Positions 4,956-5,179 of a stretch of 5,179 nucleotides of DNA are shown piece after piece. Where the stretch lies: positions 1 to 5,179 of the forward strand of contig JAAVHK010000099.1 of the NCBI GenBank assembly GCA_014799765.1. Reading direction: 5' to 3'. The translations under genes and the position numbers were made by a program. The DNA comes from Ruminococcus sp. Lineage in GTDB: Bacteria; Bacillota; Clostridia; Oscillospirales; Ruminococcaceae. The stretch's first letter is position 1, and each line of letters opens with the position of its first letter. Under the pieces are notes generated by a model. That model did no database searches. It was not told where the DNA came from and was given only the letters and a program-made list of their open reading frames with translations.

Positions 4956-5179
4956 ATGAATAAAGAAGATTTCAGACAGTATATGCTTTGCGGTCATGGA
5001 CGGTGTTTTTCTGCAACTGACGACGAACTGAAACAATTCAGGAATATAGTTCTGTACGGCTGTTTAAATGACATATCTTTTGATTTGCAGTGTGAGGGTT
5101 CAAGAAGTTTTTTTATGTATAACCTCGCCTTTCAGTACGATGACTATATTCCTGAATTGTTTCAGACGTGTGCTCTTTC
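4956..5179 (+). CDS. Hypothetical protein, N-terminal 74 residues (cut by window end)
   Basis: An open frame starts at ATG 4956 behind an excellent ribosome binding site (GGAGG, spacing 6) and a strong promoter. It runs off the window after 74 codons with no stop. The visible part is soluble and has no signal peptide. It begins MNKEDFRQYMLCGHGRC and continues with VLYGCLNDISFDLQCEGSR and FFMYNLAFQYDDY. These look like the paired helices of a helical-repeat protein, with four Cys in the first 75 residues. I associate such sequences with uncharacterised Clostridia proteins but cannot name a family or function. It is transcribed away from the DUF4291 operon under a mirror-image promoter, so the two are probably co-regulated. 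Confidence 0.82.
   Translation, partial: MNKEDFRQYMLCGHGRCFSATDDELKQFRNIVLYGCLNDISFDLQCEGSRSFFMYNLAFQYDDYIPELFQTCAL

Overview
The window looks like a low-GC Clostridia chromosome, most likely Ruminococcus/Oscillospiraceae. This rests on AT-rich codon use, AGGAGG-type ribosome binding sites, sigma-A promoters (TTGACx-17-TATAAT), short U-tailed terminators, and the types of small proteins present. I ran no database search; family names come from recognised motifs. The window has two halves: a decaying left part on the plus strand and an apparently intact right part, mostly on the minus strand.

Left part (1-2430). It opens inside the C-terminal end of an MmeI-type (type IIG-like) DNA methyltransferase. 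Its reading frame stops early at 501, and the rest of the conserved tail is still readable in shifted frames to about 579. A gene-free stretch follows (about 580-909). It holds a 10-bp inverted repeat, a good intrinsic terminator, an AT-rich palindrome and a plausible promoter with an operator-like hairpin. Next come the remains of a two-component system. A response regulator fragment lacks both its phospho-acceptor half and its DNA-recognition helix. A 141-residue Tyr/Asp/Asn-rich soluble ORF of unknown origin follows. Last is a histidine kinase catalytic core without membrane segments. The pattern fits several internal deletions that left open frames behind. A bidirectional terminator (2434-2468) closes this unit.

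Right part (2480-5179). Four minus-strand genes form a likely operon, read from 4832 down to 2480: a DUF4291 protein, a small secreted/membrane-anchored protein, a HAD-like protein with an unusual motif I, and a 105-residue hypothetical protein. Gaps are 17, 69 and 5 bp. A strong promoter drives the operon. Its mirror image drives a divergent plus-strand gene (4956 onward), which is cut by the window end. The two promoters form a 64-bp inverted repeat with 29-bp arms, the most striking non-coding feature here.

No tRNA, rRNA, transposase or CRISPR array is visible. How the right-hand genes work together is unknown. Shared transcription and the mirrored promoters suggest that the operon and the divergent gene respond to the same signal.
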